From a virus: a stretch of DNA of 64,000 nt. The translations under genes were made by a program, and so were the position numbers. The stretch covers positions 1 through 64,000 of IMG/VR virus record IMGVR_UViG_3300011116_001125; one strand, 5' to 3'. Every line of letters starts with the position of its first letter. Positions within the stretch are counted from its first letter, which is position 1. This document shows positions 26,085-34,986 of this stretch, piece after piece. The notes beneath the pieces were generated by a model. That model worked only from the letters and a program-made list of their open reading frames with translations, was not told the DNA's origin and did no database searches.

Positions 26085-27608
26085 ATGCAAGAACATGCAA
26101 AGCAGTTTTTTGCTCTGTTCAAAGGTAATGACAGGGCACACGGAACATTTAGCGTTAACAAAAGTCGTGATGATGGCAAGAAAACGGGTATTGCTAAAAT
26201 CCTACGGGAAGAAACTACGCTTGACCATTGGGTCAATCACCTTGAGGGTGAGGTTGGCTTGGGCGTTATTCCTATTATGGACGACAACCATTGCCATTGG
26301 GGTGCTATTGATATTGATAGCTACGATTTAGATCACAAGGCACTGTTAAAGAAACTTGGCTCACTGAACATTCCTGCGGTGGTGTGCCGTAGTAAGAGCG
26401 GCGGTGCCCATGTGTTTTTCTTCTTTGAAGAACCTATCGATGCAGAAGATGTGCAGGGCAAGTTGAATGAAGTTGCCGCTATCACAGGATTTGCAGGTAG
26501 TGAAATTTTTCCTAAGCAAAGCAAGTTACTTGTTGAGCGTGGCGATACAGGCAACTTCCTTAACATGCCGTATTTCGGTGGGGATAACACCACCCGCTAC
26601 GCTTTTGATGAAGGTGCCCAAAGCCTGAGTGTAGAAGCGTTCCTTACGCACGCCTTCACACGTAGGCTGAGCAAGGAAAAGTTTTTAGGGCTTAAGTTCA
26701 ACAATAAGAAAACAGGCACCGAACTATTACCTAATGGTCCACCCTGTTTGCAACATCTATGCGCACAGGGCTTTGGTGAAGGTAGTAGGAACAATGCGCT
26801 ATTTAATCTTGGTGTGTATGCCCGTATGTCAGATAGTGACCATTGGGAGCAGTTAGTTGCCAAATATAATCTAGATTACTTGAAACCACCGCTAGGCCAT
26901 AATGAAGTAGGGGCCATTATCAAACAGTTGCAGAAAAAAGATTACTTCTACAAGTGCGAAGACCAACCTATATCCAGCTTCTGCAATAAAGCTGTGTGCA
27001 TGACGCGCAAGTTTGGCGTTGGTCCTGGACAGTTGAACAATGACCTTAGCAGTTTAACTAAAATAGACGGTGACCCACCTATATGGATATTGAATGTTGA
27101 CGGTAGGCGCGTTGAGTTGAGTACTGAAAGTTTGGTAACGCAGAGTGCTTTCCAAAAAGAGTGCGTTGCACAAATCAATAAGTTCCCTATCACAGTTAAT
27201 CAACGTGCATGGCAAACACGTATGCAATCTTTGTTAGACAACTTAACGGTTGTAGAAGTGCCGCCAGATGCTACCATTAAAGGTGAGTTTGAGGATTTGC
27301 TTGCGAGCTTTTGTTGCGACCGTGCGCGGGGTGATACACGTGATGAGATACTACAAGGCATTGCTGTATGGGTTGATGAGCGTGTGTATTTCCAAATCAA
27401 AGACGTACGGAAACATCTGCAAGTAAACAACTTCACGCATTACACTAGCAACAAGATAACGCTACGCTTGACTGATCTAAAAGCGGAAAAGATGTTTTGG
27501 CGTGTGAAGGGTAAGGGTATTCACGTGTGGAGTTTGCCACAAACATTCTTTGCCACGCAGATGGAAACATTGGATTTGCCACCGCTTGTGCCTAAAGATG
27601 TAATCTAA
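26085..27608 (+). CDS. Archaeo-eukaryotic-type primase (TOTE-like)
   Basis: 507 residues. The AEP catalytic pattern is clear: GAIDIDS with Asp76 and Asp78 (metal binding), SKSGGAHVFFF with His109, and LNMPYFGGDN further on. This order matches the primase of TOTE-type elements, found in many phages as a replicative primase. The C-terminal 200 residues are helical and probably bind DNA. I prefer the ATG at 26085 with a GGGGGTGG ribosome site over the upstream in-frame GTG at 26037, since the hairpin lies between them. It overlaps the helicase start by one base. Confidence 0.8.
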   Translation: MQEHAKQFFALFKGNDRAHGTFSVNKSRDDGKKTGIAKILREETTLDHWVNHLEGEVGLGVIPIMDDNHCHWGAIDIDSYDLDHKALLKKLGSLNIPAVVCRSKSGGAHVFFFFEEPIDAEDVQGKLNEVAAITGFAGSEIFPKQSKLLVERGDTGNFLNMPYFGGDNTTRYAFDEGAQSLSVEAFLTHAFTRRLSKEKFLGLKFNNKKTGTELLPNGPPCLQHLCAQGFGEGSRNNALFNLGVYARMSDSDHWEQLVAKYNLDYLKPPLGHNEVGAIIKQLQKKDYFYKCEDQPISSFCNKAVCMTRKFGVGPGQLNNDLSSLTKIDGDPPIWILNVDGRRVELSTESLVTQSAFQKECVAQINKFPITVNQRAWQTRMQSLLDNLTVVEVPPDATIKGEFEDLLASFCCDRARGDTRDEILQGIAVWVDERVYFQIKDVRKHLQVNNFTHYTSNKITLRLTDLKAEKMFWRVKGKGIHVWSLPQTFFATQMETLDLPPLVPKDVI

Positions 27609-29125
27609 TGAACATCATACTTGGTCCTCCAGGAACTGGCAAAACAACGCGGTTACTGTCGTTGGTCGAGTATCACATTGAACAAGGCGTAGCACCAGAA
27701 CGTATTGGATATTTTGCTTTTACGAAAGTTGCCGCACGCGAAGCAATGTTGCGTGCGATGGGGCGCTTTAGGCTGAGCGAAAAGCAGTTACCGTTTTTCC
27801 AAACGCTACATAGCCTTGCGTATCATCAAATGGGTATTACCCAAAACCAAATGATGACCAAAGATGGTTATGCCGAAGCCGCTGAGTGGTTAAAGGTCGG
27901 TGGTTTTGTGTTGAACAGTGAAAGTACCGATGGCCCACATTTAGATTTTGGTTACGGCGATAAGTTTTTAGAAATAATAAATATCGCACGTATTCTGCGT
28001 AAGCCGCTCAAGGGTATCTACAACGCTAGCACCGTTCCGCTAAAAACTGATTGGCAACGTGTTGATTATGTGGATAGAGGGTTGCGCCACTTTAAAGAAA
28101 CAATGCAGTTGTTTGATTTTACCGACCTGCTTGAGCAGTTTGTACTGCGGAAGCTAAGCCCACGGTTAGAAGTGGTATTGATAGATGAAGCCCAAGACCT
28201 CAGCCCGCTACAGTGGGAGATGGTGCGTCAGCTTACGGTAAATGTTCCGCATGTATACATCGCAGGCGATGATGACCAAGCTATCTACCGTTGGGCAGGG
28301 GCCGATGTACAACAGTTCATTGCGTTAGAAGGCAACGTAGAAGTGTTGGGCCAAAGTTACAGAATACCTTTGCGCCACCATGAGGTCAGCCAACGTGTTG
28401 TCAGCCGCATACCATTGCGCCGTGATAAACCGTTTGCTCCACGTGCAGAAGAAGGCACTGTGCAGTGGCACCGCCACAGCGAAGAAGTAAACTTGGACCA
28501 AGGCCAATGGCTCTTGCTTAGCCGCACGCGCAAGGGTGCAATAAGATTAGAACAAGAAGTACGTCAGCGCGGTCACCTTTATACATTTAATGCTAGCCGT
28601 AGCGTGGATCCTGAGATGTTGCAGGCTATTCGTGTGTGGGAGGCATTGCGTAGTGGGGAGCGTATGCAAGCTAAAGATGTTAGGACAGCATTTAAGTTTA
28701 TGACGATGAATACGCAGGTAGCGTATGGAAATAAGACGTTGCCTAATGTTAAGGATGATGTGTTCTTGACCATTGGTGATTTGTTAAGCAATCATGGGTT
28801 GTTGCATACGCTCCCGTGGGAAGAAGGCTTAGGTCGTATCAGTGAAGAAAATAGGCGTTACATCAAGGCTTGCTTCAAGAAAGGTGAATCGCTTGATAGC
28901 AAACCACGGATAACAATTAGCACTATTCATGCCAGTAAAGGTGCCGAGGCTGAAAATGTACTGTTGACCACTGATAGTGGTGGCAAGTTTCAAAGTATGT
29001 GGCGCAAATCAGAGTTTGATGCTGAAGATGAAACACGGGTGTTCTATGTGGGGCTTACTCGTGCTAAGAAGGGCCTGCATCTAATCCACCCGATGTACAC
29101 GTCTGGTTACCCCATACCGCATTAG
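27608..29125 (+). CDS. UvrD/Rep-type superfamily 1 helicase
   Basis: 505 residues. Motif I LGPPGTGKTTR (Lys12), FAFTKVAAREAM (Ia), IDEAQDLSPLQWEMV (Walker B), GDDDQAIYRWAGAD (III), QSYRIP (IV), and ISTIHASKGAEAENVLL with VFYVGLTRAKKGL (V/VI) mark an SF1A helicase. It is short for a UvrD protein and lacks large 1B/2B insertions. With the SSB-like protein, primase and PolA it forms the replication set. Its start overlaps the primase stop. Confidence 0.9.
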   Translation: MNIILGPPGTGKTTRLLSLVEYHIEQGVAPERIGYFAFTKVAAREAMLRAMGRFRLSEKQLPFFQTLHSLAYHQMGITQNQMMTKDGYAEAAEWLKVGGFVLNSESTDGPHLDFGYGDKFLEIINIARILRKPLKGIYNASTVPLKTDWQRVDYVDRGLRHFKETMQLFDFTDLLEQFVLRKLSPRLEVVLIDEAQDLSPLQWEMVRQLTVNVPHVYIAGDDDQAIYRWAGADVQQFIALEGNVEVLGQSYRIPLRHHEVSQRVVSRIPLRRDKPFAPRAEEGTVQWHRHSEEVNLDQGQWLLLSRTRKGAIRLEQEVRQRGHLYTFNASRSVDPEMLQAIRVWEALRSGERMQAKDVRTAFKFMTMNTQVAYGNKTLPNVKDDVFLTIGDLLSNHGLLHTLPWEEGLGRISEENRRYIKACFKKGESLDSKPRITISTIHASKGAEAENVLLTTDSGGKFQSMWRKSEFDAEDETRVFYVGLTRAKKGLHLIHPMYTSGYPIPH

Positions 29126-29154
29126 TTGTCATTTAAAACATCGCGTGGCACATT
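29126..29154 (+). promoter_or_regulatory. Weak TTGTC-type promoter candidate
   Basis: TTGTCA, 17 bp, CACATT in the 54-bp gap after the helicase gene. The -35 fits the recurrent TTGTC series, but the -10 is poor. Confidence 0.3.
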
Positions 29155-29179
29155 ATGGTTACTGCAACGGGAGTACTAC

Positions 29180-29455
29180 ATGTCAATTGAAATAGCCTAT
29201 TTTACCAAAGCGAGTTTGATCAAGGCCAACAACCTTGCCATCAAACACAACCTTAACAGGATGCTTAACCCCGATATGTTAAAGCAACTTCCTGCGGGGT
29301 ACCGCTTTCCGATTAGCAGTATTGTATCGCACAATGACCACGTTCGGGCGTGCGTTGTGTTAAGTGAAGAAGGCCAAACGGCGTGGCTTGACATGCCGTG
29401 GGAAGTATACGAAAAGCTACCACGTATTGCTGCGGAGCAGCGTACTTTACATTAA
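29180..29455 (+). CDS. Small early protein, 91 aa
   Basis: Starts at the ATG at 29180 behind CGGGAG, not at the TTG at 29126. It reads MSIEIAYFTKASLIKANNLA and ends in a charged tail. A small α/β protein without recognised family. Between the helicase and the DUF932 gene. Confidence 0.55.
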   Translation: MSIEIAYFTKASLIKANNLAIKHNLNRMLNPDMLKQLPAGYRFPISSIVSHNDHVRACVVLSEEGQTAWLDMPWEVYEKLPRIAAEQRTLH

Positions 29456-29485
29456 CCAACTAGCCAACTGATAGGAGAAAGTATC

Positions 29486-30517
29486 ATGGCGCACCTTATT
29501 GAAACTATGGCTTATGCAGGCGAAGTTCCTTGGCATGGGCTTGGCACTCAGGTTGATAGCAACATGTCACCTGAACAAATGCTTGTAGCCGCAGGCTTGG
29601 ATTGGACGGTTAGCAAACGTCCTGCCTATTTTGCCGCTGAAAAGTTTGTACCTAATTTGTACGCACCCGAGCTTAACAGCAACATGATGCTTGTTGAGGA
29701 TAACTTCTTTGTAGTGCGCGATACCGATAACAAGGTACTCAGCCATGCAGGTACAGGGTACAACCCTTTCCAAAACCGCGATGTAATGTCGTTCTTTAAA
29801 AAGTTCACCGAAGCAGGTGATATGTTTATGGAAACGGCAGGTAGCCTAAAGGAAGGCCAAGAAATTTGGGGCCTTGCCAAGTTAAAAGACGGCTTCCAGC
29901 TTGCGGGTGGTGATGAGGTAAAAGGTTACCTTTTGCTCAACAATAGCCACAAGGTCGGCAAAGCTATGACTGTTATGTTCACGCCTATTCGTGTGGTATG
30001 TAACAATACGCTCACCTTGGCCCTTAACGATGCGGGGGCTAACAAGTTCCGCATTTTGCACCTGCAAATGTTTGATCAAGAAATTATGCAGGCCGCAGAG
30101 GAGGCCCTTGGCCTGAGTAGCACCCGCATGGCGCAGTTCAAAGAGCAGTCTGAGTTCCTTGCTTCCAAACGTGCCAAAACACTGGATGTTGATAACTTCA
30201 TAGCCGAAATGTTCCAAAAGGATACGTTATTGGAACGTGGCAAAGCCGCCAACCAGAACGAGTTGCCACCGTTACGCGACGAGTTCAAACGTACCGCATT
30301 GGCAGTAGCCGAGGCTTACGAAGTAAGTCCAGGAAGCACCCTTGCTTCTGCCAAGGGCACATGGTGGGGCGCACTCAATGCCGTCACCTACGTGGTTGAC
30401 CACCCGCGCCGCGCAAGCAGTGAAGGCGGTAGCCTCTACAGCGCATGGTTCGGCAACGGTGCCAACGTCAAGCGCCGCGCTATGGAAAAGGCTTTGGAGT
30501 ACGCGCAAGCCGCGTAA
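29486..30517 (+). CDS. DUF932 / TIGR03299 phage-plasmid protein
   Basis: 343 residues. The N-terminus MAYAGEVPWHGLGTQVDSNM, then PFQNRDVMSFFKKF and GYLLLNNSH..., VVCNNTLTLAL, is the pattern of the DUF932/TIGR03299 family found in phages and plasmids. The biochemical function is unknown; the family often lies among replication genes, as here. Length is usual. Start behind ATAGGAGAAAG. Confidence 0.85.
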   Translation: MAHLIETMAYAGEVPWHGLGTQVDSNMSPEQMLVAAGLDWTVSKRPAYFAAEKFVPNLYAPELNSNMMLVEDNFFVVRDTDNKVLSHAGTGYNPFQNRDVMSFFKKFTEAGDMFMETAGSLKEGQEIWGLAKLKDGFQLAGGDEVKGYLLLNNSHKVGKAMTVMFTPIRVVCNNTLTLALNDAGANKFRILHLQMFDQEIMQAAEEALGLSSTRMAQFKEQSEFLASKRAKTLDVDNFIAEMFQKDTLLERGKAANQNELPPLRDEFKRTALAVAEAYEVSPGSTLASAKGTWWGALNAVTYVVDHPRRASSEGGSLYSAWFGNGANVKRRAMEKALEYAQAA

Positions 30518-30534
30518 TCTAACACTTGCAATGG

Positions 30535-30560
30535 TGGAGTCAGTGGTTAAACTGGCTCCA
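30535..30560 (+). promoter_or_regulatory. Intergenic hairpin after DUF932 gene
   Basis: A 10-bp stem with one wobble pair (TGGAGTCAGT / ACTGGCTCCA) and a 6-nt loop. No T-run, so possibly an RNA processing or stability element. Confidence 0.45.
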
Positions 30561-30591
30561 CTACCCACCTTGCCATAGAAAGGCGCAAGAT

Positions 30592-31164
30592 ATGTATTAC
30601 GTGATTGCTGAAGGCCCCCCTGCTTCACAGGGCAAGCCTTATCACATTTTAAAGTTCAAAACGCTACGTGACATGAAAGAGTGCCCTTTGATCGACAAAG
30701 GCACCATTGTGTATAGCGAAGTTACCCAATTAGACGAGTTTTGTACAAAGGCCGAGTTGGAAGCCATTTGGCACACTCTTAACCTGAGTTCAAAGGCACC
30801 GCAGAACAAGCGCATTACCGCAGGGCTTCTGCATGAGTATGTTGTGGAAAACGCAACGGTTTGGAAACAAGGAGACACCAAAATGACTGAAGTTAAAGTT
30901 TCGGCACCTGCCGCTAAAACTGCTCCGAAAGAGAAAAAGGAAAGTGCCCGCACACGTATCCCCAAGGAAGCAAAAATCGTAGTGCTTAAGCAGTTTGAAG
31001 GTCGCGCCGGAACCACGCGTGCCGAAGCCTTAAAAATTGCTCTTGCCGCACCAACGGTTGAAAAGGCCCTTGCCGATATGCGTGCCGCAGGATTTACAGC
31101 GGCAGTTGCCTCATCGACCATTAAGTTCGCCATTGCCGAAAAACTTATAACGGTAAAGATCTAA
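30592..31164 (+). CDS. Two-part hypothetical protein, 190 aa
   Basis: Start at 30592 behind AGAAAGG. Residues 1-100 are α/β (MYYVIAEGPPASQGKPYHIL); then a Lys/Ala-rich linker (about 105-125); residues 125-190 form a basic helical domain (RIPKEAKIVVLKQFEGRAGT) with a winged-helix-like pattern that could bind DNA. An ATG at 30883 with a good AAGGAGA could give the C-terminal part alone. Function unknown. Confidence 0.5.
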   Translation: MYYVIAEGPPASQGKPYHILKFKTLRDMKECPLIDKGTIVYSEVTQLDEFCTKAELEAIWHTLNLSSKAPQNKRITAGLLHEYVVENATVWKQGDTKMTEVKVSAPAAKTAPKEKKESARTRIPKEAKIVVLKQFEGRAGTTRAEALKIALAAPTVEKALADMRAAGFTAAVASSTIKFAIAEKLITVKI

Positions 31165-31165
31165 C

Positions 31166-32020
31166 ATGAACGGCGAAGGGCAGTTCTTTTATTGGATAAA
31201 TGAGCGCCATTCTATCTATTTGTCTAAGGCGGCGGGTAATCCAAAACCTTGGACAAGTGATAGTATTTTCCAACAGTACAAGTTTACGAACCCTTTTAGG
31301 GAGCTAGACAAAACAACTGTATGGATGCGCGAACATTTGACCAATCCCAACAAAAATGCCCCCATAGCCGAAACCCTGTTCAACTGTTGCGTGTTCCGCA
31401 TGTTTGGCACGATGGAAATGGGCGAGGCTTTGGGTTGGATAAAGCAGTGGGATCCTGAATATGTGAAAAGTCTTGCCCGTGGTCGGTTGAGCATGGGGCT
31501 TAAAGTATTCACAGGGGCATACATTATCACTAACCAAGGGTTGAAAAACCCAAAGGAAGAGGTAGTATGCGATATGTTTCTGACCCCCGTATGGAAAGCC
31601 CGTGATCAGTTAGCCGAGTGCATTGAGCAAACAAATAGTTTGGAAGCACTGCACAAGGAACTTGGCAAGTTTGCAGGATGGGGCGGCGGGGGCTTTATGG
31701 CCTACGAAGTAGTAACCGATCTTAACCATACTAGCGCCATGCCAGAGCCAGTTGATAGGTTTACGTGGGCCAATGCAGGTCCAGGAGCAAAGCGGGGTCT
31801 TAACCGTTTGCATGGTCGCCCCTTGGATAAAGCCAATGGCGTAGACTGGAATAGCGAAATGCAACAGCTATTGGAGCTCGCCCCAAAATACTGTGACCCC
31901 GAAGTATTAGCTCAAGTTGTAGATATGCGCACGATAGAGCATAGCCTGTGCGAATGGGATAAGTACCAACGGGTACTACTCGGCCAAGGTAAACCACGAA
32001 GCCTGTACAAAGGAATTTAG
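31166..32020 (+). CDS. HMUDK_hel / aGPT-PPlase-like DNA base modification protein
   Basis: 284 residues. The start GEGQFFYWINERHSIYLSKA, GNPKPWTSDSIFQQYKFTNP, FRELDKTTVWMREHL is the pattern of the helical domain shared by 5-hydroxymethyldeoxyuridine DNA kinases and the α-glutamyl/putrescinyl-thymine pyrophosphorylase group (PF18723). These act on hydroxymethyl-uracil in phage DNA, activating it for further substitution. No separate P-loop domain is fused here, so this protein would be the helical/pyrophosphorylase type only. It begins a tight run of five genes with a radical SAM enzyme, a glycosyltransferase-like protein and a thymidylate synthase homologue, which strongly supports a role in DNA hypermodification. 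Function itself is inferred. Confidence 0.7.
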   Translation: MNGEGQFFYWINERHSIYLSKAAGNPKPWTSDSIFQQYKFTNPFRELDKTTVWMREHLTNPNKNAPIAETLFNCCVFRMFGTMEMGEALGWIKQWDPEYVKSLARGRLSMGLKVFTGAYIITNQGLKNPKEEVVCDMFLTPVWKARDQLAECIEQTNSLEALHKELGKFAGWGGGGFMAYEVVTDLNHTSAMPEPVDRFTWANAGPGAKRGLNRLHGRPLDKANGVDWNSEMQQLLELAPKYCDPEVLAQVVDMRTIEHSLCEWDKYQRVLLGQGKPRSLYKGI

Positions 32021-32021
32021 T

Positions 32022-33020
32022 ATGTCATACGTACAAGACCCACCCTACTGCATCCAAGTAGAATTAACTGAAGGATGCAACTTGGGTTGTAGCTTCTGCG
32101 GGTTGCAACACATTCGTGATAACGGTGCCAATGGCCCCGAAGATAAACACGGTAAAGCCTCCTTTATGAAGTTTTTAACCGTGGAAAATGCGGAGGTTAT
32201 TGCAAGCCGTATAGCCGAAGCTAAATGGACCCCCCGTATTGAGTTTGCCATGCACGGCGAGCCAACCATGAACCCTAATTACATTGAAATTGTAGGGGTG
32301 TTCCGTAAGAATTTACCGAAAGCCAGTTTGCAGTTGACCAGTAATGGCGGCGGGCTACTCAAAGGCCAAGGGTTCAGTAGCAATATCAACGCGCTTATGG
32401 AAGCGGGCCTGAACATACTTAGTTTAGATAACTACGATGGCATACGTATCGTTGATAAAATTTTGCAAGGATACAATGGGCCACATCGCGTATGGAAATA
32501 CCCGCAAGAAATTATGGGCAACCCTCATCGCCGCCGCAAGCCGCATGAACACGATATTGTAGTTATTCAAGATATTGAAGCCGCTACCAAAGGCAATCAC
32601 AGTATACTCAGCAACCACACAGGCGGGAGCTTTCCGCTTAATGATAAAATGGCAGGGAAGCGTTGTGCAAAGCCCTTCCGTGAACTTAGCGTGCGTTGGG
32701 ATGGCAACGTAGCGATGTGCTGTAACGACTGGCCCGGACGCTACAAAATCGGCAACTTGTTAGAAACAGCAATAAGTGAGCTTTGGCTAGGTGAAGCCTT
32801 CCAAGCCGCTAGACAAGCCTTGTATCATGGACAACGGACATTCACACCTTGTAAAGGTTGTGACCATGTAAGTTACCGTCCAGGATTGTTGCCTGATGCC
32901 AAGGGTAAAGAAACATTACCAAAGCCTGATGCGCAAACGTGGGCAGTAATAGAAAAATACACAAGTGGTGAGCCTTACACTCCAAAAGTAAAAAGGCCGT
33001 GGGATGGAGTAATTAAGTGA
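32022..33020 (+). CDS. Radical SAM enzyme with SPASM-type C-terminus
   Basis: 332 residues. The radical SAM iron-sulphur motif is Cys19-x3-Cys23-x2-Cys26 (EGCNLGCSFCGLQH), followed by an HGEPTMNP motif (the GGE-type SAM-binding loop). The C-terminus has further Cys (215, 233, 234, 277, 280; KRCAKPF, AMCCNDW, CKGCD) as in SPASM/twitch domains with auxiliary clusters. It starts two bases after the preceding gene and overlaps the next by four. Radical SAM enzymes are known in predicted phage thymine hypermodification systems; the substrate here (a modified base in DNA or its nucleotide) is inference. Queuosine-type QueE is unlikely, given the SPASM region and lack of other queuosine genes. Confidence 0.85.
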   Translation: MSYVQDPPYCIQVELTEGCNLGCSFCGLQHIRDNGANGPEDKHGKASFMKFLTVENAEVIASRIAEAKWTPRIEFAMHGEPTMNPNYIEIVGVFRKNLPKASLQLTSNGGGLLKGQGFSSNINALMEAGLNILSLDNYDGIRIVDKILQGYNGPHRVWKYPQEIMGNPHRRRKPHEHDIVVIQDIEAATKGNHSILSNHTGGSFPLNDKMAGKRCAKPFRELSVRWDGNVAMCCNDWPGRYKIGNLLETAISELWLGEAFQAARQALYHGQRTFTPCKGCDHVSYRPGLLPDAKGKETLPKPDAQTWAVIEKYTSGEPYTPKVKRPWDGVIK

Positions 33021-33979
33021 ACGTCGATCTATTTTATCTTAGCCCTAACCCGTATGGTGGATGGGTTACCTTCACCGCGCATTTGGTTGAGGCTTTGAAA
33101 ACGGTTGGTATCAAACCAAACTTGTATCGTATTAGGCCGCGCAGTGAAAAGAAACCACGGCCCTTTGGTTACGATCTGCATTACACAAACATCAGTTTGC
33201 AAGATGCTTTGCGTAGCCCGAACAAGAAGTTGATTGTAGCCGCCGCTAAAAACTTTGCGGAGGAAACTTCGGCGCTGTACTCAGCGGGTGCCGCGCTTGT
33301 AGTGCATGATCCTACCGAAATCAAAAACCTACCACCGTTAGATGGCAAGATCATTGTTATTCGGCAGATTGGTTTAACGTATCTGCCAAAAGCCGTGTTC
33401 ATACGGCACCCGTATCAACGTAGGCCCGAGTATGAAATATTCAACCGTACAACACGGGCTATCAGCACTTCGCGTATTGACTTTGACAAGCATACCGCGC
33501 TGATACTTGATGCAAATAGGTTAGTGCCCGATGAAGTTAAGTGCAGGATATATGGTTTTGAAAACCGCATCTACACACGATTTAAGATAGTACCTCATTA
33601 CCCTGAATGGGAACAAAGCAAAGCGGCTTATCCCCGCAGTAAAGAAGCCGCGTTTAAGTTGCTTTCTTACGCGCAACTTGCCGTGGATATGAGCCTTATT
33701 AAAGGTGATGGCGGTGGTACTCAATACACAACACTGGAAGCATGGGATGCAGGTGCAGTTCCGGTTATCCAACGTGCGTGGCTAATGCCCAAAGATGATA
33801 TGGTTGAAAACCAAAACTGTTTTGCAGTAGGTAACGCCGATGAGTTAGCCGCATTGTTATCAGACGTAGGGAATACTTCATACTTGGATAACTACCGCGA
33901 GTATGGATATAAGCAGTTGGCGCTCCACCATCCCAAGGTTATTGGTGAACGCTATAAAGCCGTTTTAGAAGCTATTTGA
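33017..33979 (+). CDS. GT-B type glycosyltransferase-like protein
   Basis: 320 residues with a two-lobed GT-B layout: NPYGGWVTFTAHLVEAL at the start (glycine loop of GT4 enzymes), and in the C-terminal lobe GGGTQYTTLEAWDAGAVPVI and ENQNCFAVGNADELAALLSD, the nucleotide-sugar-binding side. It overlaps the radical SAM gene and is followed by the thymidylate synthase-family gene after 17 bp. Could glycosylate a hydroxymethylated or otherwise activated base in phage DNA. Start codon GTG at 33017. Confidence 0.7.
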   Translation: MNVDLFYLSPNPYGGWVTFTAHLVEALKTVGIKPNLYRIRPRSEKKPRPFGYDLHYTNISLQDALRSPNKKLIVAAAKNFAEETSALYSAGAALVVHDPTEIKNLPPLDGKIIVIRQIGLTYLPKAVFIRHPYQRRPEYEIFNRTTRAISTSRIDFDKHTALILDANRLVPDEVKCRIYGFENRIYTRFKIVPHYPEWEQSKAAYPRSKEAAFKLLSYAQLAVDMSLIKGDGGGTQYTTLEAWDAGAVPVIQRAWLMPKDDMVENQNCFAVGNADELAALLSDVGNTSYLDNYREYGYKQLALHHPKVIGERYKAVLEAI

Positions 33980-33996
33980 TAATAGTAGGGCATACC

Positions 33997-34986
33997 ATGT
34001 ACACAATAAAGGTTAGAAACGTTTCTGAGGCCCTCTACGTTGGTCTAGGTGCTATCAAAAGTACGGGGGCTAAAATACAAAGCCGCGCAGGTGAAACCCT
34101 TGAAATGCCTGCTCCTGTATGCACAACGTACAGTCACCCTATGGAGCGTGTGTTGTTCTACCCGCAACGTGACGCTAACCCGTTTTTCCACTGCTTAGAA
34201 GCACTGTGGATGTTGGCAGGGCGCAACGATGTGGAGTTCCTTAAGCGTTACAACAAACGCATGGAAACATATAGCGATGGCAATGATATATTGCACGGAG
34301 CTTATGGGCACAGATGGCGTAATTGGTTTGGCATTGACCAGTTGGATATCGCTGTAAAACGGTTGAAAAAATACCCCAACGATAGACGCACCGTCGTGCA
34401 AATGTGGGATAGTGAAAATGATTTGTATGAAGGTAACCAGTTAAAAGATATCCCTTGTAACACGCAAATATACTTTAAGGTGCGTGAAGGGCGTTTGAAC
34501 ATGATGGTTACATGCCGTAGTAATGATATGATATGGGGCGCGTATGGCGCAAACGCAGTTCACTTTTCAATGTTACAAGAATACGTTGCCGCTAGAGTAG
34601 GTGTGCCCGTAGGGACGTATCACCAAGTGAGCGATAGCTTCCATGCTTATACGGACGTGCTTACTAAGTTGGATAACTTGGTTGCCGATTATGACCCCTA
34701 CTATGAGTTCGATTACTTGGTGCAACCTTTGGTAACGGATGCTGCCAAGTTTGATGAAGAACTTCGTAGGTTTTTTGATTCATCGCCACTTACACGTGTC
34801 TACCGCAATATGTTTCTTGGCAATGTAGCCGACCGTATGCGTGCGGCCCATGCACTATGGCGCAGTGGCGATATGGACGAAGCCCTGAGTATGGCGGGTG
34901 CTATCACTGCGCCGGATTGGCGTAAGGCTTGTGTAGAATGGTTGGAACGCAGGAGAAAGAGCGATGAGCAAGACATTAGAAAATAA
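33997..34986 (+). CDS. Thymidylate synthase-family protein, hydroxymethylase candidate
   Basis: 329 residues. Family motifs: HGAYGHRWRNW, DRRTVVQMWD, IPCNTQIYF with the catalytic Cys154, CRSNDMIWGAYGANAVHFSM and YHQVSDSFHAY. Three features depart from classical ThyA: Asn instead of His after the catalytic Cys, a one-residue longer nucleotide loop (GAYGAN), and a different C-terminus without the conserved ThyA end. This subgroup occurs in phages with modified bases as dUMP or dCMP hydroxymethylase. The loop Asn favours dUMP, hence 5-hydroxymethyl-dUMP as product. Start at 33997. Its cluster position supports hydroxymethylase; plain thymidylate synthesis remains possible. Confidence 0.75.
   Translation: MYTIKVRNVSEALYVGLGAIKSTGAKIQSRAGETLEMPAPVCTTYSHPMERVLFYPQRDANPFFHCLEALWMLAGRNDVEFLKRYNKRMETYSDGNDILHGAYGHRWRNWFGIDQLDIAVKRLKKYPNDRRTVVQMWDSENDLYEGNQLKDIPCNTQIYFKVREGRLNMMVTCRSNDMIWGAYGANAVHFSMLQEYVAARVGVPVGTYHQVSDSFHAYTDVLTKLDNLVADYDPYYEFDYLVQPLVTDAAKFDEELRRFFDSSPLTRVYRNMFLGNVADRMRAAHALWRSGDMDEALSMAGAITAPDWRKACVEWLERRRKSDEQDIRK

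Noticed and set aside
32022-33020. QueE-type enzyme for 7-deazaguanine DNA modification
   Set aside because: The extra C-terminal Cys set and the absence of queD, queC, folE or dpdA-like genes argue against it.
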